NCBI RefSeq assembly: GCF_000190755.2
Contig: NZ_JH109152.1
Coordinates: 434,001 to 498,000 of the forward strand
Length of the DNA stretch: 64,000 bases
Source: Methylobacter tundripaludum SV96
Lineage (GTDB): Bacteria > Pseudomonadota > Gammaproteobacteria > Methylococcales > Methylomonadaceae
Direction of reading: 5' to 3'
In this document: positions 45,704 to 55,104 of the stretch, in pieces
Layout: each line of letters starts with the position of its first letter
Numbering within the stretch: the stretch's first letter is position 1
Translations under genes and position numbers: made by a program
The notes under the pieces: model-generated
What the model was told of the DNA's origin: nothing
What the model saw: the letters and a program-made list of their open reading frames with translations, nothing else
Databases searched by the model: none

Positions 45704-46590
45704 GATTGGCCTCCGCTGATTTTTACGCAGCACCAGCCTTGGCCGACGGTTTCATTGCCGCCGATTTGCAAGAACCGGTCTTCAAGCAAGGCTTGCAGTT
45801 TTTGGGCAACCTGTCCGGCATCTTGGATTTGGTCGTTGCCACGGCGCGGGTCATGGCACAACGCCAGCGCATACATCAGGGTTTCGGGCGGAAGGGTTTC
45901 TTCGTACCATAAATTGTCACTGGTTTTGCTTTCGTCGTTTAACTGAATCCGCGCCGATACTTGGGTGGCGTAACGCACCAGATGCTGAAAGTCGTCGTTG
46001 GGGATGACGACCAGCCGCTTGCCGTCAAATCCGGCTTGGCCGTCCAGCAAGGGTGTTAGCAGTTCGACAATCGCATCAACGGTCTTGTTAGCGGTCACGT
46101 TGAAATTGACGTCTTCCAGAATCAGCAGGTCTTTTAACGGAGAGCCGGTCGCCGCCAACGCTTTCGCTTCTACCAGCGCCAACGCATCGTCAAGGGCTAT
46201 TTCCGGTTTTCCGTAACCGATCAGTTCAATATCCCGCAGCAAGCGTTGAATCACCATGGGGCAGGTTACCCACACGAATACCTGCTGCAAACTGCGGACG
46301 GGAAAAGCCAGAATGCGGGCATCGGTGATGCTGAATGCTCCTGCGCTGGTGTTAGTCTCATCACCGTTTACCGAGGAACCAAACAGGGTTTTTACATTGT
46401 CAGGCTCTTTATTCCAAAGCTGTTCGGCTTTGTCGCGCAAGCTGCCTTTGAATCCCGAGGAAGCAAACATCGGGTAGCCGGTGTGGACTTCGCGTTGTAT
46501 CGGCAAGTCAACGACGCCGGTGGTTTGCCCGGTGCCGGGATGTAAGAACGTGATGGCTTGCAAGGTGATGAGGCGTGATTGTGGTGTCAT
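45700..46590 (-). CDS. cmr4: Type III-B backbone protein Cmr4 (Cas7 type)
   Basis: This RAMP protein (296 residues) forms the repeated backbone of the effector and cuts the target RNA. It begins L-I-T-L-Q-A-I-T-F-L-H-P-G-T-G, with V-D-L-P-I-Q-R-E-V-H-T-G-Y-P and S-G-F-K-G-S-L-R-D-K, and a C-terminal G-G-N-E-T-V-G-Q-G-W-C. I choose the ATG at 46590 because AGGAAA lies 5 bases before it; an upstream in-frame ATG at 46620 lacks one. The Asp used for RNA cleavage in the family is plausible in the N-terminal loop but not certain. A palindromic repeat precedes the gene. Confidence 0.94.
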   Translation of the reverse strand: MTPQSRLITLQAITFLHPGTGQTTGVVDLPIQREVHTGYPMFASSGFKGSLRDKAEQLWNKEPDNVKTLFGSSVNGDETNTSAGAFSITDARILAFPVRSLQQVFVWVTCPMVIQRLLRDIELIGYGKPEIALDDALALVEAKALAATGSPLKDLLILEDVNFNVTANKTVDAIVELLTPLLDGQAGFDGKRLVVIPNDDFQHLVRYATQVSARIQLNDESKTSDNLWYEETLPPETLMYALALCHDPRRGNDQIQDAGQVAQKLQALLEDRFLQIGGNETVGQGWCCVKISGGQS

Positions 46591-46697
46591 AGTAGTTTCC
46601 TGTTTTGTTGGTTTTTCCATCTAAGGCGAGTCAATGAGCGAGGCTTAACCTTAGATTGCCCCGCGTTTTTTATGGTTCCCATGCTCTGCATCTTGAA

Positions 46698-46817
46698 GTA
46701 GGCCGGAATAAGTCGGTTCAAGCGACAGCGAGAACCGGTGTTTCCGGCAAACATCTCCCGATTTCTCCGGAAACGCCACCTCGCGCTACGCGCTTGGATG
46801 GTCTTATTCCGGCCTAC
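46698..46817. repeat. Composite palindromic repeat inside the cmr operon
   Basis: GTAGGCCGGAATAAG (46698-46712) and its perfect complement (46803-46817) bound a 120-base element with an inner stem (GTTTCCGG / CCGGAAAC) and a GCG-rich hairpin. It occupies the 326-base gap between cmr3 and cmr4, the only large gap among the effector genes. It looks like a dispersed REP-type repeat and could attenuate transcription of cmr4-cmr5-cmr6. Confidence 0.85.
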
Positions 46818-46916
46818 ATCCGAGTCTGCTAATGTCGAAATGACGGTCTTGGACAGACTTGTGTATAACAATGAGCGCTCCGCATGGGAGCGATGAGTCC
46901 ACGTTTCGGAAAGTTA

Positions 46917-48083
46917 TTACCAACGGCCCACGAGCACATGCCCGAAGCCGTATTCGCGGTTACCGCCGAGCTTAGTGTCATGCAGTTGAAGGATCGCTTC
47001 CCGGTCTTTCGCCTGCGCCTCGCAAAAGTACACGCTGCCTGCGGGGATGTAGGCTTGATGGGTTTTTGACGAGCCTGCTTTTAAATCCCATCCGCCCAGT
47101 TTTAGCGGCTTGCCGATGCAGGCGGAAATGATGGCGACTTCGCAAGCGTTCAGTTGTCCGATCCTCAGTTGACCAATCCATTGATCCTTTTCCTTCGATA
47201 GCGCAAAGCCTTCAGGCAACCACCCATCGCTGTCAACCGGCATTAACGCGGGCTGGGTAAAAACCAGCTTGAAGCGCACGGTTTCGCCGTCCGGCGTTAT
47301 CCGGGCTGCGGGCATTTTAATGTCTTCATCGCTAACGCTAATGGCGGCCAATTTGCCTTCGCCGCCCAATTTTTGCAAAGACGCTTGTTGCGGCAGATGC
47401 TCCGGCGCTATGCCTTGCACCCGAAGAAGCAGGCTGACGTCTTTGCGGGGTCGCACCGGGGCGATGGCGAATAACATGCCTTCTTCATAGTTGCGGGTTT
47501 TGTTGTCCCGCGCCAAGCCTATTTTGGGTTCCTTGTCGGCCAGGGCTAGGTCTTTAGGATTGTCGGCAAAAAGCGGGATCAGTTTGATACCGTCGGTTTC
47601 GCCGTTCAGCAGCTTTGCCATGTCCTGATGGTTGACATAGCAGTTTTCCGAAACCTTGTAGCCCTTACCGTCAACGGCCGGTAAGCGGATGTTGCCTAAG
47701 TCGCAAGCGGTGGGATCACCGGCAGGTTTAAGCAAGGCGCGTTGGTTTTGGGCGTTGCTCATTAAATCCAGCGGCGCGGGAAACAGCAATTCGCCGTTGT
47801 CATGCAAAAAGGGGCCGGTCAGCTCAAGCTTGCCAAGGTTTTTGGCACAGCCGATTTCGGCTTTCAAGCTGCCGCCGTCGGGGAAGCACGGTTTGCCGTG
47901 AGTGAAGGCGTCTATATCGGCTTCGGTGCAATACAACACGGCGGTGCGTATCGCGCCTTGCAGGGTTAGACCGGTCGGCGGAAACTGCGAGTCTATCCAG
48001 GACGACTCGCCTGCATTCATCGGTTTTCCCGCGCCGAAAAACAAGCTGTCGGCGGCGTTGAATTGCCAAGTTCTTACCGTCAT
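46917..48083 (-). CDS. cmr3: Type III-B RAMP protein Cmr3
   Basis: This 388-residue RAMP protein (Cas5 type) binds the crRNA 5' handle and contacts Cas10. The family start W-Q-F-N-A-A-D-S-L-F-F-G-A-G-K-P-M-N-A-G is clear, followed by P-P-T-G-L-T-L-Q-G-A-I-R-T-A, and a C-terminal G-G-N-R-E-Y-G-F-G-H. It starts directly at the cas10 stop, with no gap. Confidence 0.94.
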   Translation of the reverse strand: MTVRTWQFNAADSLFFGAGKPMNAGESSWIDSQFPPTGLTLQGAIRTAVLYCTEADIDAFTHGKPCFPDGGSLKAEIGCAKNLGKLELTGPFLHDNGELLFPAPLDLMSNAQNQRALLKPAGDPTACDLGNIRLPAVDGKGYKVSENCYVNHQDMAKLLNGETDGIKLIPLFADNPKDLALADKEPKIGLARDNKTRNYEEGMLFAIAPVRPRKDVSLLLRVQGIAPEHLPQQASLQKLGGEGKLAAISVSDEDIKMPAARITPDGETVRFKLVFTQPALMPVDSDGWLPEGFALSKEKDQWIGQLRIGQLNACEVAIISACIGKPLKLGGWDLKAGSSKTHQAYIPAGSVYFCEAQAKDREAILQLHDTKLGGNREYGFGHVLVGRW

Positions 48084-49988
48084 TTAAACCTCCTTTTGGA
48101 CTAAAAAGCGCACCAGCAAGGCGGCATCGGCGTTGTATTTGCCCTTTGTGTAAGTGACGGGCGTGTTTTCGCTGTGGCGCGTTTGTTGTCGGCATAACAG
48201 CAACAACCTTTCGACGCGCTCTTTAGCTTCCTTGCGTTGCGTTTCCTTGTCATTTTTCTTGAGTTCACGGTTGGCGAGGTATTCGGCGGCCAGCAAGTCT
48301 TGTATCGCCTCATCGGTGATGGTGTCATCGCTTTCGATTTGCTCAAACAGGTCGCGAAGTTTGTAGAAGAATTTGCTGGAAAAGCGGTCGCTAGTTGGGT
48401 CTGGACGAAAAGCGGCTATGATTTCATCAAGCAGTTGGGCAAAGTCGGTCTTTAACTCGTCCGTCCAAGGCTGCGCCCAAGTCAAGACTATGCCGCCGGG
48501 CTTCCATACGCGGCAGGTCAAGGCATCGCGCCCGGTGCGGTCTTTGGCGATGTCGTCGAGCAAGCGGTGCGCATCTTTCACGACCACGCTTAAGGCGATG
48601 TTTTGGTGGGCGAATTGCACGGCGGCGGAAATGGTGGCGGCCTCTGTGATGCCTTTCGGCAAGTGTTCAAAGGCTTGTTGATAGGCTTGTTGATAGGCGC
48701 TTCGGCAGTCTGCGGCGCATTTTATAGCGCTACTGACCGGCAACAGCGCGAACACATCGTCGCCGCCTGCGTAAACCAGCTTGCCGTTGTGTTGGTCAAC
48801 AATGCCCGGCACTCGGCTGGTAAAGTCGGCCAGCGCTTTCGATATTTTTCCCCGTTCTTCCGTATCGCAATCGCCGATCAGTTTGCCCATACCGTCGCCG
48901 TCCATCAGCAGCAGCGCGTAAAACGGCGTGGCTTTGGATCCGGCTGCTTTTTGCAGTTTTATAAGCGCTTTGCGTAAGTCATTTTTTTCGCCGGTTGATA
49001 GGGTTTTGTTGCTGCCGCGCTTTTGCAGTTGGTCGGCATCAATGGAGGACAAATAAAATGCATCGCCGTCTAAATCAATAAAGGGCTTGTTAATGCCGCT
49101 GTCTTTTAGGTGATGCGACAATCCGTTTATATGTGTGTTGTATTCCGAGTTATGAAGATGTAGTTTTTTTGCCGTTTCGGTCAGCTCATTAGCGGCTTTT
49201 TGAATAGCATCCGAATCTTTGGCTTTTATAAGCACTTTTTCCAGCCAGTCGATGGCCGATAAATAGGCGGTGGATGGGTAGTATTGCTCGACTTCCCAAC
49301 CGATAGCTTTTTCAGCCACCAACGGAAACAGGCGCTTGGTCAAACATACCGCGCACAAGCGTTCATTTTCACGCAGGTCTAAATCGCTTACTTGGAATTT
49401 AGCCCACCAGTCTTTGCTGCTTTTCCGGTTCGGTACAAACTCGGATTTTTTCGACTCGGAAAGTTCCTGCCGCTCGCCGCAGACCGTGCATTTTTCGCCG
49501 CTTTCTTCTGTGGGTGTTGGCAAGCGCAGGTTTTTACGGCTGTCCAGGCTGGATTTTTCGCCGGTCACCCAGGCAAATTCCCAGTGATTGTTGATTTGCC
49601 GGTTCCAGAAATCATCGTCGATAAGCGATTTGCCGGGGTCGATTTTGTCTCGTACCGCATTGGCAACTTTTATCCAATGATCCTGGATGACTTTTGCATA
49701 CTCCTTGGGGTCTTTGTTTTCCGGTATTTGCGCGGTAAAGCGGTTGGGCAAGGTGCCCAAGCTTTTGGCTAAGTCTGAAGCATGGCTTGGGTCTTGTATC
49801 GCCGCCATTAACGAATCATCGTCAATATAAGGCATTAATATTTTGCCGTTGTCCTTAAGTATGGCATTCATGGCTTGCCCGGAGAGCCATGCCAGCAAAT
49901 AAGAACCCGCCCACAAATCGCGCGTTCTTCGCGCTTGGGCGACAAAGCTTTGTACGGGGGTGAAGTTGAAGTGTAGGGTTTTGCTCAT
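48084..49988 (-). CDS. cas10: Cas10/Cmr2, GGDD cyclase intact, HD domain absent
   Basis: This 634-residue large subunit makes cyclic oligoadenylates from ATP when target RNA is bound. It begins directly with the F-N-F-T-P-V-Q-S-F-V-A-Q-A-R-R-T-R-D-L-W-A-G-S segment, so the N-terminal HD nuclease domain is missing. A zinc finger is formed by C167/C170 and C212/C215. The first Palm domain has L-L-M-D-G-D-G-M-G-K, and the GGDD site is at residues 408-411 (Y-A-G-G-D-D-V-F). Family members with HD are near 870 residues. Without HD, DNA cleavage is not expected and signalling is the likely output. The start overlaps the cmr1 stop in an ATGA arrangement. Confidence 0.95.
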   Translation of the reverse strand: MSKTLHFNFTPVQSFVAQARRTRDLWAGSYLLAWLSGQAMNAILKDNGKILMPYIDDDSLMAAIQDPSHASDLAKSLGTLPNRFTAQIPENKDPKEYAKVIQDHWIKVANAVRDKIDPGKSLIDDDFWNRQINNHWEFAWVTGEKSSLDSRKNLRLPTPTEESGEKCTVCGERQELSESKKSEFVPNRKSSKDWWAKFQVSDLDLRENERLCAVCLTKRLFPLVAEKAIGWEVEQYYPSTAYLSAIDWLEKVLIKAKDSDAIQKAANELTETAKKLHLHNSEYNTHINGLSHHLKDSGINKPFIDLDGDAFYLSSIDADQLQKRGSNKTLSTGEKNDLRKALIKLQKAAGSKATPFYALLLMDGDGMGKLIGDCDTEERGKISKALADFTSRVPGIVDQHNGKLVYAGGDDVFALLPVSSAIKCAADCRSAYQQAYQQAFEHLPKGITEAATISAAVQFAHQNIALSVVVKDAHRLLDDIAKDRTGRDALTCRVWKPGGIVLTWAQPWTDELKTDFAQLLDEIIAAFRPDPTSDRFSSKFFYKLRDLFEQIESDDTITDEAIQDLLAAEYLANRELKKNDKETQRKEAKERVERLLLLCRQQTRHSENTPVTYTKGKYNADAALLVRFLVQKEV

Positions 49989-51180
49989 GGATATACCTTT
50001 AAGCCGTGATTATCCGCCTTGGAAAACTCATCAAGGATATCTGTTATCGCTGTAAAATCATCAATCAATGCTAAATCTTTGTAGCGATAGCCAGCTTTGC
50101 CTTGTTCACCGGTTGATAACCTGACTTCTTTATTTTCTGGAATGAGTATTGCCGGCAAAAATAACATCACGACACAAGCTTGAGTGTGTGTTGAAAATTC
50201 ATAAACGGTAAAAAAAACCGGGCTGGCCCGTCGTCCTTTTTTACCATTCTGATCCATGAAATTGACTTCACCGCTTTGTTGGGAGGAAGAGAAAAAATAA
50301 TTATGCGGCAACCCAAAAGCTGAACGAATCGGGGGATGCGTTGGTACGCTCACATTGCGAACAAATTTATCCATTAAATCATGGTCATCTGTTACCCACG
50401 CCAATTTATCTTTACTTTGATAAGAGCGTAACGAGCTGATTTTGCAACCCAACTTTTCTAATGCATCTTCGCCATTTTTACCTTGTCCTGTGATTACGCA
50501 TCTTGTTTTATCGCTCCATTGAGTATATTCAGGGTAACCGCTAATTTGCTTTTGCTGGAAGGCTGAAATTCCTTTTATGAATGTATGTATTGATGCTTGT
50601 AACTCTTCCTTGTTGTTCGCATTAAGGCAGGGTAAGTCATCATCCAAGCCTACAACGCTGTCCAGCATTAACGAACCAAAGCCTTTTCGGGATCTGGCGC
50701 CAAGTCCGCCAAACATAAGCCACGCCCACAAAGCTCGTTTAAACCGAAGTTTGTCTTCAGCATTCAAAACACATTGGTGTGACTGATCAGAGCGGAATTG
50801 ATTAAATCGAATGATTAAACTAAATCGACTGCCGGATTTAATGTAAGGTCTTGTAGTTATTTCTTTTTTTTTTTATCACGAACAATAACGCCGTAACCCA
50901 AGTAAGCGGTTTTTGTTTTATTCCAGCGATCATCATCTTTATGGCCCAAAGACAATTTTCTGTCGGTTATACGCAATAAAACGCCAGATTGCCCCTGACC
51001 TTTTCCCTGTCCGCCGAAAATTTTTGCTTCTCCCTCTGGATCATCGGGATAAATTGCCCTATACCAAAAACGCAGCAGCCCTTTTATTGATGGTTCACGC
51101 AGCTCTGCTTGTTGCTCCTGTTCTGCACCAGCGATAAATAAAGGGGTGACAACCCGAAGTTTTAAAATAATTTCTGTCAT
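49985..51180 (-). pseudogene. cmr1: Cmr1, split by a frameshift at an A11 run
   Basis: The N-terminal part (51180-about 50864) has the Cmr1 features L-R-V-V-T-P-L-F-I-A-G-A and S-I-K-G-L-L-R-F-W-Y-R-A, plus K-I-F-G-G. It reaches an 11-base A run on the coding strand (plus 50864-50874) and stops two codons later. One extra A, or two fewer, would join it to the second part, which continues R-P-Y-I-K-S-G-S-R-F-S-L-I-I-R-F and F-G-G-L-G-A-R-S-R-K-G-F-G-S-L to 49985. The two halves together give about 398 residues, right for Cmr1. It may be a real mutation, a sequencing error, or a slip site restored during transcription. Starts and stops are still coupled to cas6 and cas10. Confidence 0.9.
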
Positions 51181-52124
51181 TGCGTTTTCTCCACTTTATA
51201 CAAACCCAAACCAAAACTCGTCTTGCCGCCAATCCCTACCCATTGCCCTAACGCCAGCCACGGCACAAACGGCGCAAGCTCTCCACTGTAAATCGTCTCG
51301 CCGAGCAGGCCGCCGAACGGCATGTCGCTGTGGCTGCGTTGCGAATGGCGCTCCCAGTCGTGCCATTGCAGGGTGCTGTGCTCGATTTGCACGGTTTCGG
51401 CCAGCTTGAGTAGCTGCTGTTTTTGTTCCGGGGCGATGGCTATGCCGCCGCCGTACAGCGTCGCCAGGGCGTTGATGCGGCTTAACAGGCGGTTCATCAA
51501 CAGGCTGAACGGCGGGACTGTGTTCAGCAATTGGTTGCCAGCTTTCAGCCGTAATCGGGTGTGGTGGGTTAGCCGTATGCGCGACAGGGATGGCGGCGTG
51601 TCGGCGAAAAACTGTCCGGCTTGCATGGCTTGGGTTTGTCCCAGCCATTGGCGGTTTCGGTAAAGGGTACCGGCCCCGCCGGAGGTCAGTTGCGTAATGC
51701 TGTCGATGCTGAACCGGGCGCGTTGTTTGCCTAAGCCCATAAACTCGCCAAGATGCTCCAGCGCGGCAAACACGATCAGGAAATAATCGACGGCAGCGCC
51801 GTACAGGACAACGCCAAGGTTGAGCGTGTCGCCTGCCGCGTAGCGGGTTTTTTCATCCAGGGGCGGAATCAGTACGTAAGGCCGGGGCGGCGCTTGTTGG
51901 GCGTCGCTCCAGTGGGCAGGCGGCGTCGGGTTGTAGAAATAATCGCGGAAGTGGCTGCCGATGCGAGCCAGCGCGTGCCCGAATGCGCCGTGAAAGCTGG
52001 AGCCCTTGTAGACTGGGAGTTCGGTGGCTTCGGTTAGGCAAAGTTGAAATTCAAAACAGGCCAGGCGAAATGCCGGGTTTTCGGTAACGGCATTGGCAGG
52101 GTTTAAACGGGTATGTGCAGTCAA
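51177..52124 (-). CDS. cas6: CRISPR pre-crRNA endoribonuclease Cas6
   Basis: This 315-residue RAMP endonuclease cuts the repeat RNA to leave an 8-base 5' handle. It has V-Y-K-G-S-S-F-H-G-A-F-G-H-A-L near residue 40, and a C-terminal P-F-G-G-L-L-G-E-T-I-Y-S-G-E-L with the glycine-rich loop G-I-G-G-K-T-S-F-G-L-G-L. This is the layout of the Cas6 proteins found in type III loci. It is the first gene of the effector operon and overlaps cmr1 by 4 bases. Confidence 0.9.
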   Translation of the reverse strand: MTAHTRLNPANAVTENPAFRLACFEFQLCLTEATELPVYKGSSFHGAFGHALARIGSHFRDYFYNPTPPAHWSDAQQAPPRPYVLIPPLDEKTRYAAGDTLNLGVVLYGAAVDYFLIVFAALEHLGEFMGLGKQRARFSIDSITQLTSGGAGTLYRNRQWLGQTQAMQAGQFFADTPPSLSRIRLTHHTRLRLKAGNQLLNTVPPFSLLMNRLLSRINALATLYGGGIAIAPEQKQQLLKLAETVQIEHSTLQWHDWERHSQRSHSDMPFGGLLGETIYSGELAPFVPWLALGQWVGIGGKTSFGLGLYKVEKTQ

Positions 52125-52433
52125 AAAACACCTTAACAGGATTGAATGTGAACGGTATTAATGTGCTTACGTTCTGTGCATGTGACAAAAAACCATTGAC
52201 GTCAACAAGACAATGGTTTTTGCGGAGGACGAAGAAGGCAGGTAATTAACAGGCTGGCGCGGATACTAACGCTTTTTTTTAAATGCAACAAGCAATGTCA
52301 GCCAGATAGCCGATTCGGCGGCTTCAAACCAGCATGGATGGCGGTCAGCGCGCGGCTGGGCAGGATGGTTATGGATTCGCTTCGGGGTTCTAAAGGGCTA
52401 GGCTTCCCGGCCGGATTGGTATTCGTTTAGCAT
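52125..52433. other. Gap between cas6 and CRISPR array 3
   Basis: No gene is seen. It contains a terminator-type hairpin at 52187-52221 and should hold the promoter of the cas6-cmr operon, but no convincing -35/-10 pair was identified. Confidence 0.4.
52187..52221. terminator. Intrinsic terminator between array 3 and cas6
   Basis: AAAAACCATTG and CAATGGTTTTT pair around a 12-base loop, with A and T runs on either side, so it can work in both directions. On the minus strand it ends the array 3 transcript before cas6. Confidence 0.85.
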
Positions 52434-52540
52434 GTTTTTATCCCGTTATCAGAGTCCGGGCGGTGCAACAAATTACCAGAAAAACTGCAAGCATTGAAAG
52501 AAAGGTTTTCATCCCGTTATCAAAGTCCGGGCGGTGCAAC
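52434..52540 (-). CRISPR. CRISPR array 3 (two repeats, one spacer)
   Basis: Repeats start at 52434 (two substitutions, T for C and G for A) and 52505, with one 35-base spacer at 52470-52504. The leader lies on the right as in the other arrays. This is a minimal array upstream of cas6. Confidence 0.95.
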
Positions 52541-52780
52541 TGTACCCTTGCAGGTTGTTGCTTTGCAAGAGAAATTTCGGCTGTTTGCGGCGCGGTGTGT
52601 GAGATTTTCATTAATCGTCCTAAAAACCACCCAGAAACCTGAACAAAACAAAAATTCCCTTTATAAATCAATATACGGCGCACTTTAACTAGATTTTTTC
52701 GCAAGCTGTTGATTTAACAATGAACATTAAAAACCGTCCGATTTTGCAATGTCGCGCCGCAACAATAGTTTGAACGGCGG
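52541..52780 (-). promoter_or_regulatory. CRISPR leader 3
   Basis: Homologous to leaders 1 and 2: the same TGTACCCTTGCAGGTTGTTG junction, GAAATTTCGGCTGTTTGCGG, CTGAACAAAACAAAAATTCC and GCAAGCTGTTGATTT. It is closest to leader 1 (shared AAAACCGTCCGATTTTGCA). Confidence 0.88.
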
Positions 52781-52848
52781 TTTTTAGGATAATAAGCGGC
52801 CTGTCATGCCGGTATCGCGGTGCCGACCGAGGTTTTTCGCTAATCAGG

Positions 52849-54861
52849 TTATTTGTTGCCGGTTTCAACGTCGGGCAGCATAACAATCCGGTTCCTGCCT
52901 TCTTCTTTTGCTTGATACATGGCTTGATCGGCGGCTTCGATCATGTCGGTGTAATTGGTATAGTCGGCGCTATACAGGGATACCCCGATGCTGACTGTCA
53001 GTAGATGACCGTGAAACCGTTGGTTCATCAGCTTGCCGCGACGCTCAATTTCCGACCTGATGCGCTCGGCGTAACCGTAGGCGCCTTTTGCATCAGTATT
53101 TCTAAGCACAAATAAAAACTCTTCTCCGCCGTAGCGGCCGATGAAGTCTCCGGGCCGGGTCAAGCTGCGCAAAATATCGGCAACAATCTTTAAGGCATCG
53201 TCTCCGGCTTGATGCCCGCAGGTGTCGTTAAACAGTTTGAACTTGTCTATATCGACAAAGCCAATCGCGATATTGGTCAGTTTGGATTCATCCCCTTGAA
53301 AAATCTCAGTCAGGAAATTGGTGAGCATTCGCTTATTGAAAAGCTGCGTTAAGTGGTCGATCTGCGCGTGTTTTTTCTGCTGGTCGTATTGTTTGGCATT
53401 AAACATGGCGATCCCCAATTCGTAGGCAATGGGCATTATTTCCGGCAGTAATGATTCGCGCATCGGTTTTTTCGACTGTGAATTATCGGCATAAAGTACG
53501 CCGCTCAGACGATTGTGATGCAAGACCGGCACAGCGATAAACTCGCTGGTATTTAAGCGTTGAAGTATTGGGTTGTCGCGCTCTATGGCGGTATTAACGA
53601 TGACGGCTTTCTTCTCGCGCAGACAGGTTAATAGCAAGCCGGAAATGCCGCTCATGTCGATCTCGAAGGGTTGCAGCGCTGTGGGTAATATTGATGTCGG
53701 CCACCAGTATGACGCGATCAGGCAGCGGCGCTTGGGATCGATGGTGAACATGATGCTGCGGTCGAAACAAAATTCGTCCTGTATCGCCTCCAGAGTCCGG
53801 GGTATAAAGTCATCAGGGTTAAGGCTGTGATGGGGCGCTGTTAAACAGGATGACGGTTTCCTGCCGGACATATCGACAGCTGAAAAAGGTTTATCCTCGC
53901 TTATCTGGCTTAGGTTAATGGTCGCTTTAACCAACGTGGCCCGTAACGTGGTTAAACCGGGCAGCTGGATGTCATAGAATTCCCGAGTGATTTTCATGTC
54001 CTGATCTACCTGTTGCAGTAGGGCTTCAAGATCCAGTTGGTCAATATTAATCGTTTCGAGTACGGCGCTTTGCAATTTCGAGTGGCTATCGTGGGTAGCC
54101 GAGCCGATGCCCTGTATCCAGGCAATGTAGTTTGCGAAGGAAACGATGGCAATTTCCGTTTTATATTTAGCGTACGAAGACGTCTCCGTCGGCTGGTTGT
54201 GGTGGAAAGCGACGATTGCCATGATTGATGGCGGTAATTGCCATTCCAGACAAAAAACATGACCCATCTCGGTATGCGTTATCCCGAAAAAACGACGTTC
54301 CTCTTCAATGGTTGAATGTCCGCTTTTACCCATGGAATGAATAAAATCGCTGTAAGTCACACGTCCATAGGTCTCCAAAACTATCTTGCCTATATCGTGT
54401 AAAAGCCCTCCGGTATAAACCAGGTCCGGGTCCGGATACTTCAGTGCGACGGCTATTCTCCGGCTTAATGATGCTACATAAAGGCAATGCTGCCAGAAAA
54501 ACAATAAGTCGAACGCCCGCTTTGAACCTCGTTGAATCAGTTTGTTATAAAGCAGCAGGTTTATCGCAAGCTGGCGTACGGTAGAAAACCCCAGCATGGT
54601 CACGGCGCGATTAATGGAGGTTATTTTGTTGGGCAGGGCGTAAGCGGCGGAATTAACCTGTTTCAGGATTTTTGCAGCCAGCACCGGTTCCGTTTCTATG
54701 ATTAAGGATAAGTGCTCGATCCTGGCGTTATCGTCATTGGTGAGCTTTAAAAGTTTGATGGCGACAGAAGGGACAAGCTGAAGATGTTTGATTTCATCCT
54801 TAAGAATGGATCGAGCCGCTTTTTTTATGAGTTCGGTGTTGTCCTTATCTTCGTCAGTCAT
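52849..54861 (-). CDS. HDOD-GAF-GGDEF diguanylate cyclase
   Basis: This 670-residue signalling protein has an HDOD domain (about residues 20-225; L-P-N-K-I-T-S-I-N-R-A-V and L-L-H-D-I-G-K), a GAF domain (about 345-480) and a C-terminal GGDEF domain (about 500-665). The cyclase site is G-G-E-E-F, intact, preceded five residues earlier by R-P-G-D, the product-inhibition I-site. It should make cyclic di-GMP from GTP. No membrane segment is seen. Its C-terminus lies just outside CRISPR leader 3; it is a monocistronic neighbour and not a known part of the CRISPR system. Confidence 0.92.
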   Translation of the reverse strand: MTDEDKDNTELIKKAARSILKDEIKHLQLVPSVAIKLLKLTNDDNARIEHLSLIIETEPVLAAKILKQVNSAAYALPNKITSINRAVTMLGFSTVRQLAINLLLYNKLIQRGSKRAFDLLFFWQHCLYVASLSRRIAVALKYPDPDLVYTGGLLHDIGKIVLETYGRVTYSDFIHSMGKSGHSTIEEERRFFGITHTEMGHVFCLEWQLPPSIMAIVAFHHNQPTETSSYAKYKTEIAIVSFANYIAWIQGIGSATHDSHSKLQSAVLETINIDQLDLEALLQQVDQDMKITREFYDIQLPGLTTLRATLVKATINLSQISEDKPFSAVDMSGRKPSSCLTAPHHSLNPDDFIPRTLEAIQDEFCFDRSIMFTIDPKRRCLIASYWWPTSILPTALQPFEIDMSGISGLLLTCLREKKAVIVNTAIERDNPILQRLNTSEFIAVPVLHHNRLSGVLYADNSQSKKPMRESLLPEIMPIAYELGIAMFNAKQYDQQKKHAQIDHLTQLFNKRMLTNFLTEIFQGDESKLTNIAIGFVDIDKFKLFNDTCGHQAGDDALKIVADILRSLTRPGDFIGRYGGEEFLFVLRNTDAKGAYGYAERIRSEIERRGKLMNQRFHGHLLTVSIGVSLYSADYTNYTDMIEAADQAMYQAKEEGRNRIVMLPDVETGNK

Positions 54862-55104
54862 GACATCTTCTCCATGGTCTAGGTTTTATTGCTGTACTGT
54901 AAAGAAAGTCTAATAAATTTTCAGGGGAAATTGTGAGAATTGTCGATCAATATCTTTAAATAGGTATTTAGCATAACATCAAAAATCAGTCACGATGACT
55001 GCCCGGTACAAAATTTTCTGAATACATAGTGATGGTTTACAATACCGACGAATAAGTTCGCCCCTAGAGCGGGGTTGCAAATAGACAGGATGTAAAATTA
55101 TCAC

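Noticed and set aside
52849-54861. HDOD-GGDEF protein as part of the CRISPR signalling system
   Set aside because: Its GGDEF site makes cyclic di-GMP in all known relatives; it is outside leader 3 and lies beyond the operon limits, so linkage is only positional.
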